This document shows, in pieces, positions 7,687 through 16,214 of a stretch of DNA of 64,000 bases (position 1 is its first letter; each line of letters begins with the position of its first letter). Under the pieces are notes generated by a model. It was not told the origin of the DNA and made no database searches. It was given only the letters and a program-made list of their open reading frames with translations. This DNA comes from Flavobacteriia bacterium (GTDB lineage: Bacteria; Bacteroidota; Bacteroidia; Flavobacteriales; Weeksellaceae): NCBI GenBank assembly GCA_019455045.1, contig JACFND010000004.1, forward strand, positions 1-64,000, in the 5' to 3' direction. Both the position numbers and the translations under genes were made by a program.

Positions 7687-9518
7687 TGTGCGGAATCCTT
7701 GGATCAGTTAATATAAATTTTTCTGAAGATGTTCTGAACCTTATAAAACACAGAGGCCCAGACTTCTCTCAGATTTGCAACTATAAATTGGGTGATAATA
7801 AAGTTCTTTTTGGGCACAGAAGGCTGTCAATTGTAGATCTTACTGCGGCAGGCAATCAGCCGATGGAAACCAAAGATGGAAACTATTCAATAATACTCAA
7901 TGGTGAAATATACAATCATGAGGATTTAAGAAAAACAATAAATGATATTAATTTCAAAGGTCACTCTGATACAGAAACCATTCTTAATTATATAGCCAAA
8001 AACGGTATTCAATCTGTAAAAGACTTCAATGGGATTTTTGCATTTTGCTTTCTGGATAAACAAGAGCAGAAAATTTATCTTGTTCGAGATCCGTTTGGTG
8101 TCAAACCGGTTTATTATTACAAATCAGATAACGGATTCTTATTCTCTTCTGAAATCAGACCAATAAAAAGTCTGATTGATACCTCTTTGGATAAAGATTC
8201 TCTATCAGAGCTTTTAAAACTGAGATTCAATCCGTCTGACGACACACTTTATATGGAGATAAAAAAATTACTGCCCGGACACTGTTTAACGTATGATATA
8301 AAAAAAAACAGTATTGAACTAAAACCCTTATTGGTATCTCAGCCAAATAAAAAAGAATTTAGTTTTAATCAGGCAGTAAATCAATACGGTGATCTGTTTG
8401 AGAAAGCTGTCAAACGTCAATTGATGTCTGATGTGGAATTGGGTGTACTTCTGAGTGGCGGTATCGACTCGGCACTTGTCACCTATTTTGCAGTCAGAAA
8501 CTCTGCTACCAAGATCAAATCTTTTACCGTCGGATTCGATAATAAAGATGAATCAAACGAACTTGATGATGCACGCGAATCGGCATCGATACTTAATACA
8601 TTGCATCACGAGATTGTAATCGGTCAAAATGATTTTATTAATGCATTTGAAAAAATAGTCCAAATCGTTGAAGAACCTTTGGGGACAACTTCATCAATAC
8701 CAATGTACTATTTGAACCAAAAGGTGTCAAAACACGTTAAAGTTGTTTTAACCGGGCAGGGGGCAGATGAGCCATTGGGTGGGTATCCGAGGTATAGATC
8801 GGAGATAATTCGAAACAACTTTCCAAATTTTGTTCTTGAAGGATTAAAACCATTTTCCTCATTTTTTAAAAATGAAAAGATTAGAAGATTTTTATACTCG
8901 TCCTATGAAACCGATTTGGTTAAACGTTTTGAGAAAACATATTCACTTTTTACCGAGGAGGATATTTATAAATTAACAGGCACAAATGATTCCAGAAGCA
9001 GAAAAAGGATTAATTACTTTTGCCAACTGCTCAATGTAAATAAATTGACAGCAGCAGAAGCAATGATGGCAGTTGATCTCAGGATGAATCTGGCAGATGA
9101 CCTTTTGCTGTACACTGACAAAATTTCAATGAATTTTGCAATAGAAACCAGGGTTCCTATACTTGATCTCGAACTTGTTGAATTTATACAGTCACTTCCA
9201 TTAAAATATAAAATCAATAATGGCAATGGAAAATTTATTCATAAAGAATTTGCCAAATCTGTATTGCCTGAAAAGATAGTGAAAAGAAAAAAGAAGGGTT
9301 TTCTTTCGCCAACAAAAGAATGGTTTAATCAGGGCTTGAGCAATTTAATTTATTCAGCTGTAAATGATGATTATACTCAGTTCAATCGCCTCTTTGATAA
9401 GGACGAAGTAATGAAAGTGCTTGAAAAACACAAAAAAGGATACAATCAGGAAAAACAATTGTTTTTGTTATTGTCAATTTACTTCTGGCTAAAAAACAAC
9501 CGGAATCAAATATTCTGA
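7686..9518 (+). CDS. asnB: Asparagine synthase (glutamine-hydrolysing) family amidotransferase
   Basis: A 610-residue two-domain enzyme. Cys2 of MCGILG is the glutaminase nucleophile of the class II (Ntn) amidotransferase domain (about 1-190); RHGPD-like KHRGPD and NGEIYN follow. The synthetase half (from about 230) has the PP-loop LLSGGIDSALV that binds ATP. The family makes asparagine, but members inside polysaccharide loci are known to amidate uronic-acid carboxyls. Because it sits between two glycosyltransferase genes with one-base spacing on either side, I infer that it modifies a sugar acid in the repeat unit; housekeeping asparagine synthesis cannot be excluded. Confidence 0.85.
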   Translation: MCGILGSVNINFSEDVLNLIKHRGPDFSQICNYKLGDNKVLFGHRRLSIVDLTAAGNQPMETKDGNYSIILNGEIYNHEDLRKTINDINFKGHSDTETILNYIAKNGIQSVKDFNGIFAFCFLDKQEQKIYLVRDPFGVKPVYYYKSDNGFLFSSEIRPIKSLIDTSLDKDSLSELLKLRFNPSDDTLYMEIKKLLPGHCLTYDIKKNSIELKPLLVSQPNKKEFSFNQAVNQYGDLFEKAVKRQLMSDVELGVLLSGGIDSALVTYFAVRNSATKIKSFTVGFDNKDESNELDDARESASILNTLHHEIVIGQNDFINAFEKIVQIVEEPLGTTSSIPMYYLNQKVSKHVKVVLTGQGADEPLGGYPRYRSEIIRNNFPNFVLEGLKPFSSFFKNEKIRRFLYSSYETDLVKRFEKTYSLFTEEDIYKLTGTNDSRSRKRINYFCQLLNVNKLTAAEAMMAVDLRMNLADDLLLYTDKISMNFAIETRVPILDLELVEFIQSLPLKYKINNGNGKFIHKEFAKSVLPEKIVKRKKKGFLSPTKEWFNQGLSNLIYSAVNDDYTQFNRLFDKDEVMKVLEKHKKGYNQEKQLFLLLSIYFWLKNNRNQIF

Positions 9519-9519
9519 A

Positions 9520-10269
9520 ATGGAGAAATGTAGAATTGAAATATTAAATACTTTTTATGACAATCACTCAATGAAAGAAACCATAGAGCTTGTTAGAAAT
9601 GGAATCGAAAATAAAAAACAGATTCATCATACGGTGATAAATGCCAATAAGATTGTTTTATTACAAAAAGACAATGAACTCAGAGAAAGTGTTAATTCAG
9701 CCGATTTGATAAATATTGACGGCAAAGGAGTGTTATGGGCTGCTAAAATTTTGGGTAAACCCGTTAAAGAACGTGTAACAGGAATCGACTTAATGATGGA
9801 ATGTCTGAAATTATGTCAGGAAAATGGATATAAAGCTTATTTCTTTGGTACAAAAGAAGAGACCCTTCTAAAATTAATTGACAACATTACAAAGGACTTT
9901 GGTGGGAATATAATAGCCGGATATAGAAATGGTTATTACCAACCTGAAGAGGAAAGTATTATAGTTGAAGAAATTCGAAAGGCCAAACCTCAAATTTTAT
10001 TTGTTGCAATTCCTTCGCCTAAAAAAGAAAACTTTTTATTCAGAAATAAAAACGAACTTAAAGATGTGAATTTTATAATGGGTGTAGGAGGGAGTTTTGA
10101 TGTAATTGCAGGCAAGGTAAGAAGAGCTCCTTCTTGGATGCAAAAGGTGGGTTTGGAATGGTTCTTTAGATTAATCCAGGAACCCAAAAAGATGTGGAAA
10201 AGATATTTGATAGGAAATCTAATTTTTGCCCGAATAGTTATTAAGCATAGATTTAGTGCTGAAAATTAA
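9520..10269 (+). CDS. WecG/TagA/CpsF family glycosyltransferase (GT26)
   Basis: A 249-residue GT26 enzyme. Signatures: VINANKIV, DGKGVLWAAK, the Rossmann-like YFFGTKEET, and the C-terminal block GVGGSFDVIAGKVRRAPSWM followed by GLEWFFRLIQEP. Characterised members transfer N-acetylmannosamine or N-acetylmannosaminuronic acid to an undecaprenyl-linked sugar on the inner-membrane face, usually as the second step after the initiating transferase. That initiating enzyme is encoded next, three bases downstream. Together with the AsnB-like gene this suggests a ManNAc(A)-containing, possibly amidated repeat unit (inference). Confidence 0.88.
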   Translation: MEKCRIEILNTFYDNHSMKETIELVRNGIENKKQIHHTVINANKIVLLQKDNELRESVNSADLINIDGKGVLWAAKILGKPVKERVTGIDLMMECLKLCQENGYKAYFFGTKEETLLKLIDNITKDFGGNIIAGYRNGYYQPEEESIIVEEIRKAKPQILFVAIPSPKKENFLFRNKNELKDVNFIMGVGGSFDVIAGKVRRAPSWMQKVGLEWFFRLIQEPKKMWKRYLIGNLIFARIVIKHRFSAEN

Positions 10270-10272
10270 ACC

Positions 10273-11682
10273 ATGAACTACGGTAATAAACAAAATATAT
10301 TTCTGATAATTGTTCAGCTTCTGGCTGACATTCTCTTGTTGTGTTTATTGTTCTTTATTTTTCTGTTTATTCACAATCCGGGAATTGACAAAACAATGGA
10401 AAATATGGGAAACCTTATCAACTCCCATTATAAAGCATTAATCCTAATCATTTTTTCCTGGCTTCTTATTTCAAATTCCACTAAAATTTATTTCAGTTTC
10501 CTTTCTGACCGGTTTATTGATTTTTTCAGGAAATTTTTCTTTCAAATTTTCCTTTTCGGAATAATCTTATTTGCTGTTTCAGGTCTGAAATCAGAAGATT
10601 TATTTACTAATACTGAGACGGTTTATTTCATCTTGTTACTATTTATTATCGACTTCATATATAAACTGCTTTTATTTTACTTGATTAAATACTTGATAAA
10701 AATTGGGAAAATCGTAAAGGAAAGAATACTGATTATTGGAGAGAACTCAAATACTGAATTATTTAGAAAAATAATTACTGATAACCCTGAGTACGGCATC
10801 GTAATAGAAGAGCATTTGATTTTGACCGCTGAACAATTTGAAACAGGAGACTTTGCAGATAATCTTATCAAACAGATTCGTAAAAATAAAATTGATACCT
10901 TTTATATTTGTGAGGGCAGCAACCTTAATAAACCCAATACAGAAAAAATTTTAAAAATAGCTGAAGATAATTTTCTAAAAGTAAAATTTATTTTTGACTC
11001 AGCCTTAGAAAACATAAGTACGATGGATGTTTTATTTATAGAAACTTTCCCTGTCTTTACATATAATAAACTTCCCCTCGAAAATTTAATCAACCGATTT
11101 ATTAAAAGATCATTTGATATCATTTTTTCTATTACTATTTTCGTAATATTCCTCTGGTGGCTCCTGCCAATTCTTTCCATCGCGGTTTTCTTCTCTCAGG
11201 GCCGTCCTATCTTTTATACCCAAAAACGAAACGGACTCAACGGAAGAGAGTTTAACTGTCTCAAATTCAGAACCATGCGCCCCGATAAATTCAATGATAA
11301 AAAACCAACCGAAAGAGACGACCCCAGAGTAACCAGACTCGGACGAATCCTTCGTAAAACGAGTTTGGACGAATTGCCTCAATTCTTTAATGTCCTGAAA
11401 GGCGAAATGTCAATCGTCGGCCCGAGACCGCACATGGTTTCAGAAAATGAGTCGTATGCAGAGATTATCAAAAAATATTCGCTCCGTCATTATGTGAAAC
11501 CCGGAATCACCGGACTGGCACAGATCAGAGGTTACAGAGGAGCAATCGATTCTGAAAAAGATATGGAACTCCGGGTGAGGACAGATATTTATTATGTCAG
11601 AAACTGGTCTTTCCTGCTCGATCTGCTGATTATCTACAAAACCGTCAGACTGGTTCTTGCCGGCGACGAAAACGCAATCTGA
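10273..11682 (+). CDS. Undecaprenyl-phosphate sugar-1-phosphate transferase (initiating transferase)
   Basis: A 469-residue polyprenyl-phosphate hexose-1-phosphate transferase of the WbaP/WcaJ type. Four N-terminal membrane helices (to about 135), a cytoplasmic CoA-binding-like domain with RILIIGENSN (about 150), then a re-entrant helix and the catalytic bacterial sugar transferase domain with KRSFDII, CLKFRTM, RLGRILRKTSLDELPQ (catalytic Asp-Glu) and VGPRP. It starts assembly of the repeat unit by transferring sugar-1-phosphate to undecaprenyl phosphate. Last gene of the operon. Odd: the first 295 codons are AT-rich like the rest of the locus, whereas the catalytic domain has the composition of the following housekeeping genes. 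Confidence 0.9.
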   Translation: MNYGNKQNIFLIIVQLLADILLLCLLFFIFLFIHNPGIDKTMENMGNLINSHYKALILIIFSWLLISNSTKIYFSFLSDRFIDFFRKFFFQIFLFGIILFAVSGLKSEDLFTNTETVYFILLLFIIDFIYKLLLFYLIKYLIKIGKIVKERILIIGENSNTELFRKIITDNPEYGIVIEEHLILTAEQFETGDFADNLIKQIRKNKIDTFYICEGSNLNKPNTEKILKIAEDNFLKVKFIFDSALENISTMDVLFIETFPVFTYNKLPLENLINRFIKRSFDIIFSITIFVIFLWWLLPILSIAVFFSQGRPIFYTQKRNGLNGREFNCLKFRTMRPDKFNDKKPTERDDPRVTRLGRILRKTSLDELPQFFNVLKGEMSIVGPRPHMVSENESYAEIIKKYSLRHYVKPGITGLAQIRGYRGAIDSEKDMELRVRTDIYYVRNWSFLLDLLIIYKTVRLVLAGDENAI

Positions 11683-11698
11683 TTCAGACTTTGAGCCA

Positions 11699-11737
11699 CA
11701 AAAAAACCTGTGTCAAATCCAATCGGCTGACACAGGT
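11699..11737 (-). terminator. Intrinsic terminator of the small membrane-protein gene
   Basis: A perfect 10-bp inverted repeat, ACCTGTGTCA (11706-11715) with TGACACAGGT (11728-11737) and a 12-base loop. On the minus strand it is followed by a run of U from the A-tract ending at 11706, which makes it a rho-independent terminator for the gene at 11772-11963. It may also stop the plus-strand polysaccharide operon, but the T-tract on that side is poor. Confidence 0.75.
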
Positions 11738-11771
11738 CTGCTATTTCTCAATAAATTATTTTATCGGCCGT

Positions 11772-11963
11772 TTACCAGCCTTTGTATTCTTTGTCTTCTT
11801 TGTTTCCGAAGCTTGCCAGTTTGTACAGCCACCATCCGATCAGACCGAAACCGACAATAAACAGTATCCAGTCAAATGAATGTGCAATCGGCTCCAAAAG
11901 ATTTTCAAATGTCCAGAGGAAGAAATGTCCGAGTCCAAACCAAATATCTGTAAGTATTCCCAT
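11772..11963 (-). CDS. Small conserved-type membrane protein, function unknown
   Basis: A 63-residue protein (MGILTDIWFGLGHFFLW...) with an amphipathic aromatic N-terminus, one strong membrane helix (WILFIVGFGLIGWWLYKLA, about residues 32-50) and a short charged tail ending EDKEYKGW. It resembles the small proteins that flavobacteria encode in this chromosomal neighbourhood, but I cannot assign a function. Reality is supported by its own -7 promoter element upstream and a good terminator downstream. It is divergent from the membrane protein gene at 11997. Confidence 0.65.
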   Translation of the reverse strand: MGILTDIWFGLGHFFLWTFENLLEPIAHSFDWILFIVGFGLIGWWLYKLASFGNKEDKEYKGW

Positions 11964-11991
11964 ATCTTTGTTGCTTTAAGCGACAAAGTTA
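11963..11991. promoter_or_regulatory. Overlapping divergent promoters in an inverted repeat
   Basis: The plus strand carries TATCTTTG at 11963-11970 and the minus strand TAACTTTG (plus 11984-11991), both fitting TAnnTTTG. They form the arms of an imperfect inverted repeat (CTTTGTTGC / GCGACAAAG, one mismatch). The plus element serves the gene at 11997, the minus element the small gene ending at 11963. The arrangement implies that the two transcripts compete for one site. Confidence 0.5.
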
Positions 11992-11996
11992 AAAAA

Positions 11997-12938
11997 ATGT
12001 TGGTAAAGATACTTTCGCAAAAATCATTTTTGTTACAATTTTTTCTCGGAGCCTTGTTTTTAGCTTTGTTTTTTCTCAGTTTACAACCCGTCCGCACCGA
12101 TCTGTACAGCATTTCAGCAATTTTGCAGCTGCTCCTGACGGCTGTCGTCTGTCTGCTATTTTATAACTATTCTAATTTAGTCAAATCTGCCGGTTTCGGT
12201 CTCTGGTTCTATCTGATCTGGGTACTGATGTTTTCAAAGATCACCGCCGATCTGCCGATGACCGCTTCACTTCTGTTCTGTTCAATGATTTTTTGGAGAT
12301 GGATTTCTGCTGCCAATCCGGGAGAAAACCGAAAGATTATGTTTGAAAGCGGTTTTCTTTTGGCTGTTTCGGCTTTGTTCTTTCCACCGTCGATTTTTCT
12401 GATCGTCTTTGTACTGGTCGCCTATTTTTATACCCAGACGCTGAATCTGAGAGGCATGCTGCTGCTGATCATCGGACTTTCACTGCCGGTTCTGATAGCA
12501 ACTCAGATTCTTTATCTCACCGGACATTTTGATCTGATCGATCATTATTTTGAATCCTTTTATCTGAATTTTTGGAATGTTCCGGTCTGGACACTGATTC
12601 CTGTCGGGCTGCTTATCCTGATCAGTTGGATGGACCATCTGACTAAATTTGCCACCCAGAATATTTACAAAAGACATAAATATTTTCTGATCTTTATTTA
12701 TTTTGTCAATTGGATGATCATACTGGCTCTGTACGGTGGAAATGAAGTGTATTCACTGATGTTTCTCGGCTTTCCGATTTCAATTTTTTTAAGTCGTTTT
12801 GTACAGTATGCTTCATCTGCCGGAAAAAAAGAATTCTGGCTTTGGATATTTGCGATTTTTGGAATGATCTATATTTTCGAGGCTGAATTGATTCAGCTTT
12901 ACAACAGCATTTTAGGCGATATCTCTTTCCAGTTTTAG
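11997..12938 (+). CDS. Multipass membrane protein, DUF6427-like
   Basis: A 313-residue protein with about nine hydrophobic segments (MLVKILSQKSFLLQFFLGALF...). The frame is open from 11880, but I place the start at ATG 11997: the upstream residues are hydrophilic and overlap the divergent promoter. Length, topology and position next to a sugar transferase resemble the flavobacterial DUF6427 family; no catalytic motif is evident. The last 27 bases overlap the end of the convergent LpxH-like gene. Possible roles in envelope biology are only inferred from the neighbours. Confidence 0.65.
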   Translation: MLVKILSQKSFLLQFFLGALFLALFFLSLQPVRTDLYSISAILQLLLTAVVCLLFYNYSNLVKSAGFGLWFYLIWVLMFSKITADLPMTASLLFCSMIFWRWISAANPGENRKIMFESGFLLAVSALFFPPSIFLIVFVLVAYFYTQTLNLRGMLLLIIGLSLPVLIATQILYLTGHFDLIDHYFESFYLNFWNVPVWTLIPVGLLILISWMDHLTKFATQNIYKRHKYFLIFIYFVNWMIILALYGGNEVYSLMFLGFPISIFLSRFVQYASSAGKKEFWLWIFAIFGMIYIFEAELIQLYNSILGDISFQF

Positions 12939-13697
12939 ATTTTCACCGTCAAAAACCGCATAGGTGAAGTGCCCCACCCAGTCGCCGAGATTCACATATT
13001 TTGAATTTTTACCCAGCTCAATCTGCATCGGCAGATGACGATGACCAAACAGGAAATAGTCAAAATGCTCCATTTCGAGTTTTTTGAGTGAATAAATCGC
13101 AAGCCATTCTTGGTCTTCTCCAAGGAATTTCACATCCTCGGCTCCCGAAATCAGTTTGTTTTTTCTTGAAGTTGTAATGCCTAACCAAACCGCAAAATCG
13201 GGATGAAGCAAATAAAAAAGAAACTGTGCAATTTTGTTGGTAAACACTTTCTTCATCCGTTTGTAACCTTTGTCGCCCGGTCCCAAACCGTCACCGTGTG
13301 CAATAAAAAATCTGGTTTTGTTGATTACAAATGTCTTTCTGTCTCTGAAAATCGTCGCATTGATTTCTTTTTCGAGATAATCTCTCATCCACAAATCATG
13401 ATTTCCGGTCCAAAAATAAATCTGAATTCCCGAATCCGAAAGTTCGGCAAGTTTTCCGAGTACCCTCACAAAACCTCTGGGCACCACCTGTCTGTATTCA
13501 AACCAAAAATCAAACAGATCACCCAAAAGAAACAGATACTGACAGTCTGATTTGATCTCGTCGAGCCAGCGTACAAAACGTTTTTCACGGATTCTGCTTT
13601 CAAAATCATCGGGTGCACCGAAATGCTGATCCGATGCAAAATAGGCCCTCTTTCCCTCTTTCAGCTTTAATTCTATCTGTTGTCCTCCGCCTGCCAT
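12912..13697 (-). CDS. lpxH: UDP-2,3-diacylglucosamine diphosphatase (LpxH-like metallophosphatase)
   Basis: A 261-residue calcineurin-like phosphoesterase. Metal-binding motifs in order: SDQHFG (Asp23, His25), GDLFDFW, GNHDLW, HGDG and GHRH. LpxH removes UMP from UDP-2,3-diacylglucosamine in lipid A synthesis, at the cytoplasmic membrane surface. The DxH...GDLFDFW...GNHD...GHRH arrangement and length agree with the family, though some relatives are generic UDP-sugar diphosphatases. The start at 13697 lies inside the end of the queD gene (25-base overlap), so the two are co-transcribed. The 3' end overlaps the convergent membrane protein gene. Confidence 0.8.
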   Translation of the reverse strand: MAGGGQQIELKLKEGKRAYFASDQHFGAPDDFESRIREKRFVRWLDEIKSDCQYLFLLGDLFDFWFEYRQVVPRGFVRVLGKLAELSDSGIQIYFWTGNHDLWMRDYLEKEINATIFRDRKTFVINKTRFFIAHGDGLGPGDKGYKRMKKVFTNKIAQFLFYLLHPDFAVWLGITTSRKNKLISGAEDVKFLGEDQEWLAIYSLKKLEMEHFDYFLFGHRHLPMQIELGKNSKYVNLGDWVGHFTYAVFDGENLKLERDIA

Positions 13698-14125
13698 TCT
13701 GCATAAGATGTTTCGGTTTCGTGCAGTCTCACGGATTGCAGCGCTACTTCAGGATTCAGTTTCGAACGAATCAGATTCACCATATCGATCAGCATATTTT
13801 CACAGCTTGGCTGATAATCTGTAAAGATCACTTTGTGCCCTTCGGCAATCAGTTTTTCGCCCAATTCTTTGTGGGGTGAATTCACATTCAGCAGTATCGA
13901 ATGATCAAATTTGTCAACCACTTCCGATCTTACAATTTTTTTGATATCACCAAAATCAATCACCATTCCGAATTTCGGGCTGTTTGAATCCGAATTCGGA
14001 GTTCCGATGACGGTAACAAACAGTTTGTAGGAGTGACCGTGAATATTTTTGCACTTGCCGTCATAGCCGTAAAGTGCATGTGCGGTTTCAAAATTAAAAG
14101 ACTTGGTGACCCTTATTTTATTCAT
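13673..14125 (-). CDS. queD: 6-carboxy-5,6,7,8-tetrahydropterin synthase
   Basis: A 150-residue enzyme of the tunneling-fold superfamily. FETAHALYGYDGKCKNIHGHSY holds the zinc ligands His16, His29 and His31 and the catalytic Cys25; later DHSILLN and the C-terminal HETETSYAEW complete the active site. QueD converts 7,8-dihydroneopterin triphosphate to 6-carboxytetrahydropterin, the second step to queuosine for tRNA modification; a 6-pyruvoyl-tetrahydropterin synthase role is possible but the Cys-x3-His-Gly-His pattern fits QueD. First gene of a two-gene unit with lpxH and divergent from comF. Confidence 0.9.
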   Translation of the reverse strand: MNKIRVTKSFNFETAHALYGYDGKCKNIHGHSYKLFVTVIGTPNSDSNSPKFGMVIDFGDIKKIVRSEVVDKFDHSILLNVNSPHKELGEKLIAEGHKVIFTDYQPSCENMLIDMVNLIRSKLNPEVALQSVRLHETETSYAEWQAEDNR

Positions 14126-14150
14126 TATCTTTATAGGTGTGAACCAAATG

Positions 14151-14158
14151 CAAAGTTA
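14151..14158 (-). promoter_or_regulatory. -7 promoter element of queD-lpxH
   Basis: The minus strand reads TAACTTTG (TAnnTTTG), ending 26 bases before the queD start. The element abuts the ATG of comF on the other strand (14159), so the divergent genes share a 33-bp control region. Confidence 0.45.
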
Positions 14159-14833
14159 ATGGAAATCCTGTCAATCGGAAATTCGGTACTTAATTTATTT
14201 TTTCCAAGACGCTGTCTGAACTGCGATTCGGTGATTTCGTCTGACAATCCGCTTTGTGTCAGTTGTGCTGCAGAATTACCTTACACCCATTGGAATGCAG
14301 ACAAAAAGAATCAGGCTTACCGAAAACTCAAACCGCTTTGTACCGTCAGTTTTGCACACAGTCTGCTGTTTTTCAAACATGACAATGTCACCCAGAAACT
14401 GCTTCACTTTCTAAAATATCACGGACATCTTTCAATCGGAAGACTGCTTGCAGACAAAACTTCTGAAACCGTCAATCTTTCTAATTTTGACGGAATCATT
14501 CCGGTTCCGGTTCATCCCAAAAAACTGAAGAAAAGAGGTTACAACCAGGTGATTCCTTATGCAGAAACTTTGGCAAAAAATGCAGGAATTCCGCTGATTA
14601 ATGATTTTCTGATTCGGGTTGAAAACAATCCGTCGCAGGTCCATAAAAACAGAGAAAAAAGACTGAATTCAATCAAAAACGCATTTGGTCTCAAACATGA
14701 AAAATTAAAAGGGAATTTTATACTGGTCGATGACGTACTGACCAGCGGTGCAACACTTTCGACCTGTGCCAATCTGATCGTTTCATCGACCGATTCAAAA
14801 ATTGCAGTAATGACCATCGCCTGTACCGTTTGA
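14159..14833 (+). CDS. ComF/GntX family phosphoribosyltransferase-like protein
   Basis: A 224-residue protein. The start at 14159 (MEILSIGNSVLNLFFPRRCLNC) is chosen because it puts the family's N-terminal zinc-finger (CLNC...LCVSC) near the beginning; the open frame extends upstream into queD antisense. IPVPVHPKKLKKRGYNQ and the PRPP-binding loop FILVDDVLTSGATLS are typical of ComF. In naturally competent bacteria ComF assists DNA uptake at the cytoplasmic side; in many others the role is not known. No competence partners are nearby. Confidence 0.88.
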   Translation: MEILSIGNSVLNLFFPRRCLNCDSVISSDNPLCVSCAAELPYTHWNADKKNQAYRKLKPLCTVSFAHSLLFFKHDNVTQKLLHFLKYHGHLSIGRLLADKTSETVNLSNFDGIIPVPVHPKKLKKRGYNQVIPYAETLAKNAGIPLINDFLIRVENNPSQVHKNREKRLNSIKNAFGLKHEKLKGNFILVDDVLTSGATLSTCANLIVSSTDSKIAVMTIACTV

Positions 14834-14877
14834 TTTCAAATGAAAACCATAACTTTAAAACCTGAAAAAATTAAAAT

Positions 14878-16104
14878 ATGAAACTGACAGGCCCGTTTTC
14901 ACAAATCCTGACGCTTTCGGGAATTCCACTCAAGGGAGCAGTCAAAGACGAACAGCTTGAAATCATTACCGACGGAGGCATTGTTACGGCTGACGGAAAA
15001 ATCATAAAAACCGGCTCTTTTGAGAAATTGAGAAATGAATTCCCAAATGCCGAAATCGAAGAAATCAAAGGAAAAAATGTGCTGCTTCCCGGATTTATCG
15101 ACAGCCATACCCATATCTGTTTTGGCGGAAAAAGAGCAAAGGATTTTGCAATGCGGCTCAACGGAAAAACTTATCTGGAAATAGCCGAAAGCGGCGGCGG
15201 AATCTGGAGTTCGGTGACCAATACCCGAAACGAAACCGAAGAACAACTGTTTCAATCGACATTTGAAAGAGCCGAAAGACTGATCAAAAACGGAATCACA
15301 ACCATCGAAATCAAAAGCGGTTACGGTCTGAGTCCGGAACATGAAATCAAAATACTGAAAGTCATCAATCGGGTTAAAGATCAATCAAAGGCGACCATCG
15401 TTCCGACATTTTTGGGCGCGCACATGAAACCGAGAGATTTTGAAGGAACCAATTTGGAGTATCTTCAGCTTTTAGTCAACGAAGTTTTCCCAATCATCAA
15501 ATCAGAAAATCTTGCAAAACGAATTGATATTTTTACAGAGAAATCAGCATTTTCAATCGAAGAAAGCAGAGCCTATCTTCAAAAAGCAAAAGAAAACGGT
15601 TTTGAAATTACGGTTCATGCCGATCAGTTTACGCCGGGCGCAAGTGTGATGGCGGTTGAATTTGGTGCAATGAGCGCAGATCATCTTGAATTTTCTGATG
15701 AAAATGATATCAGAGCACTTTCCGGCAGCGATACGGTGGCAACCGCGCTTCCGGGTGCATCCATCGGATTGGGCATGCAGTATGCGCCTGCCAGAAAACT
15801 GCTCGATTCGGGCGCCTGTCTTGCGATTGCATCCGACTGGAATCCGGGTTCAGCACCGATGGGCGATCTGCTCACCCAGGCTTCGATTTTGGCAACTTTT
15901 GAAAAACTGTCAATGGCTGAAGTCTTGTCGGGTATTACTTTCAGATCTGCAAAAGCATTGAATCTGACCGACAGAGGTGTATTGGAAATAGGAAAAAAAG
16001 CAGATTTTATAAGTTTTCCGACCGATGATTTCAGAGATATTATTTACAATCAGGGGCAATTGAAACCCAATCAAGTTTGGAAAAGAGGAGTTCAAATATC
16101 GTAA
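14878..16104 (+). CDS. hutI: Imidazolonepropionase
   Basis: A 408-residue amidohydrolase-superfamily enzyme. DSHTHICFGG holds metal-coordinating His77 and His79; GGGIWSSVTNTR binds substrate; later TVHADQ and DWNPGSAP supply further ligands and the catalytic aspartate. It hydrolyses 4-imidazolone-5-propionate to N-formimino-L-glutamate, the third step of histidine degradation. The length matches the family. The other hut genes (hutH, hutU, hutG/fdcA) are not in the window, so the pathway is scattered. It is 44 bases after comF on the same strand. Confidence 0.95.
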   Translation: MKLTGPFSQILTLSGIPLKGAVKDEQLEIITDGGIVTADGKIIKTGSFEKLRNEFPNAEIEEIKGKNVLLPGFIDSHTHICFGGKRAKDFAMRLNGKTYLEIAESGGGIWSSVTNTRNETEEQLFQSTFERAERLIKNGITTIEIKSGYGLSPEHEIKILKVINRVKDQSKATIVPTFLGAHMKPRDFEGTNLEYLQLLVNEVFPIIKSENLAKRIDIFTEKSAFSIEESRAYLQKAKENGFEITVHADQFTPGASVMAVEFGAMSADHLEFSDENDIRALSGSDTVATALPGASIGLGMQYAPARKLLDSGACLAIASDWNPGSAPMGDLLTQASILATFEKLSMAEVLSGITFRSAKALNLTDRGVLEIGKKADFISFPTDDFRDIIYNQGQLKPNQVWKRGVQIS

Positions 16105-16214
16105 TATTATAATTATTTGTTATTAGAATATCATAAAGATATAATAATTTGATAATGAAATAACAAACCATTATGTTTTTTGTGTGTTTTTAATTATATT
16201 CGCATAACAAAAGG

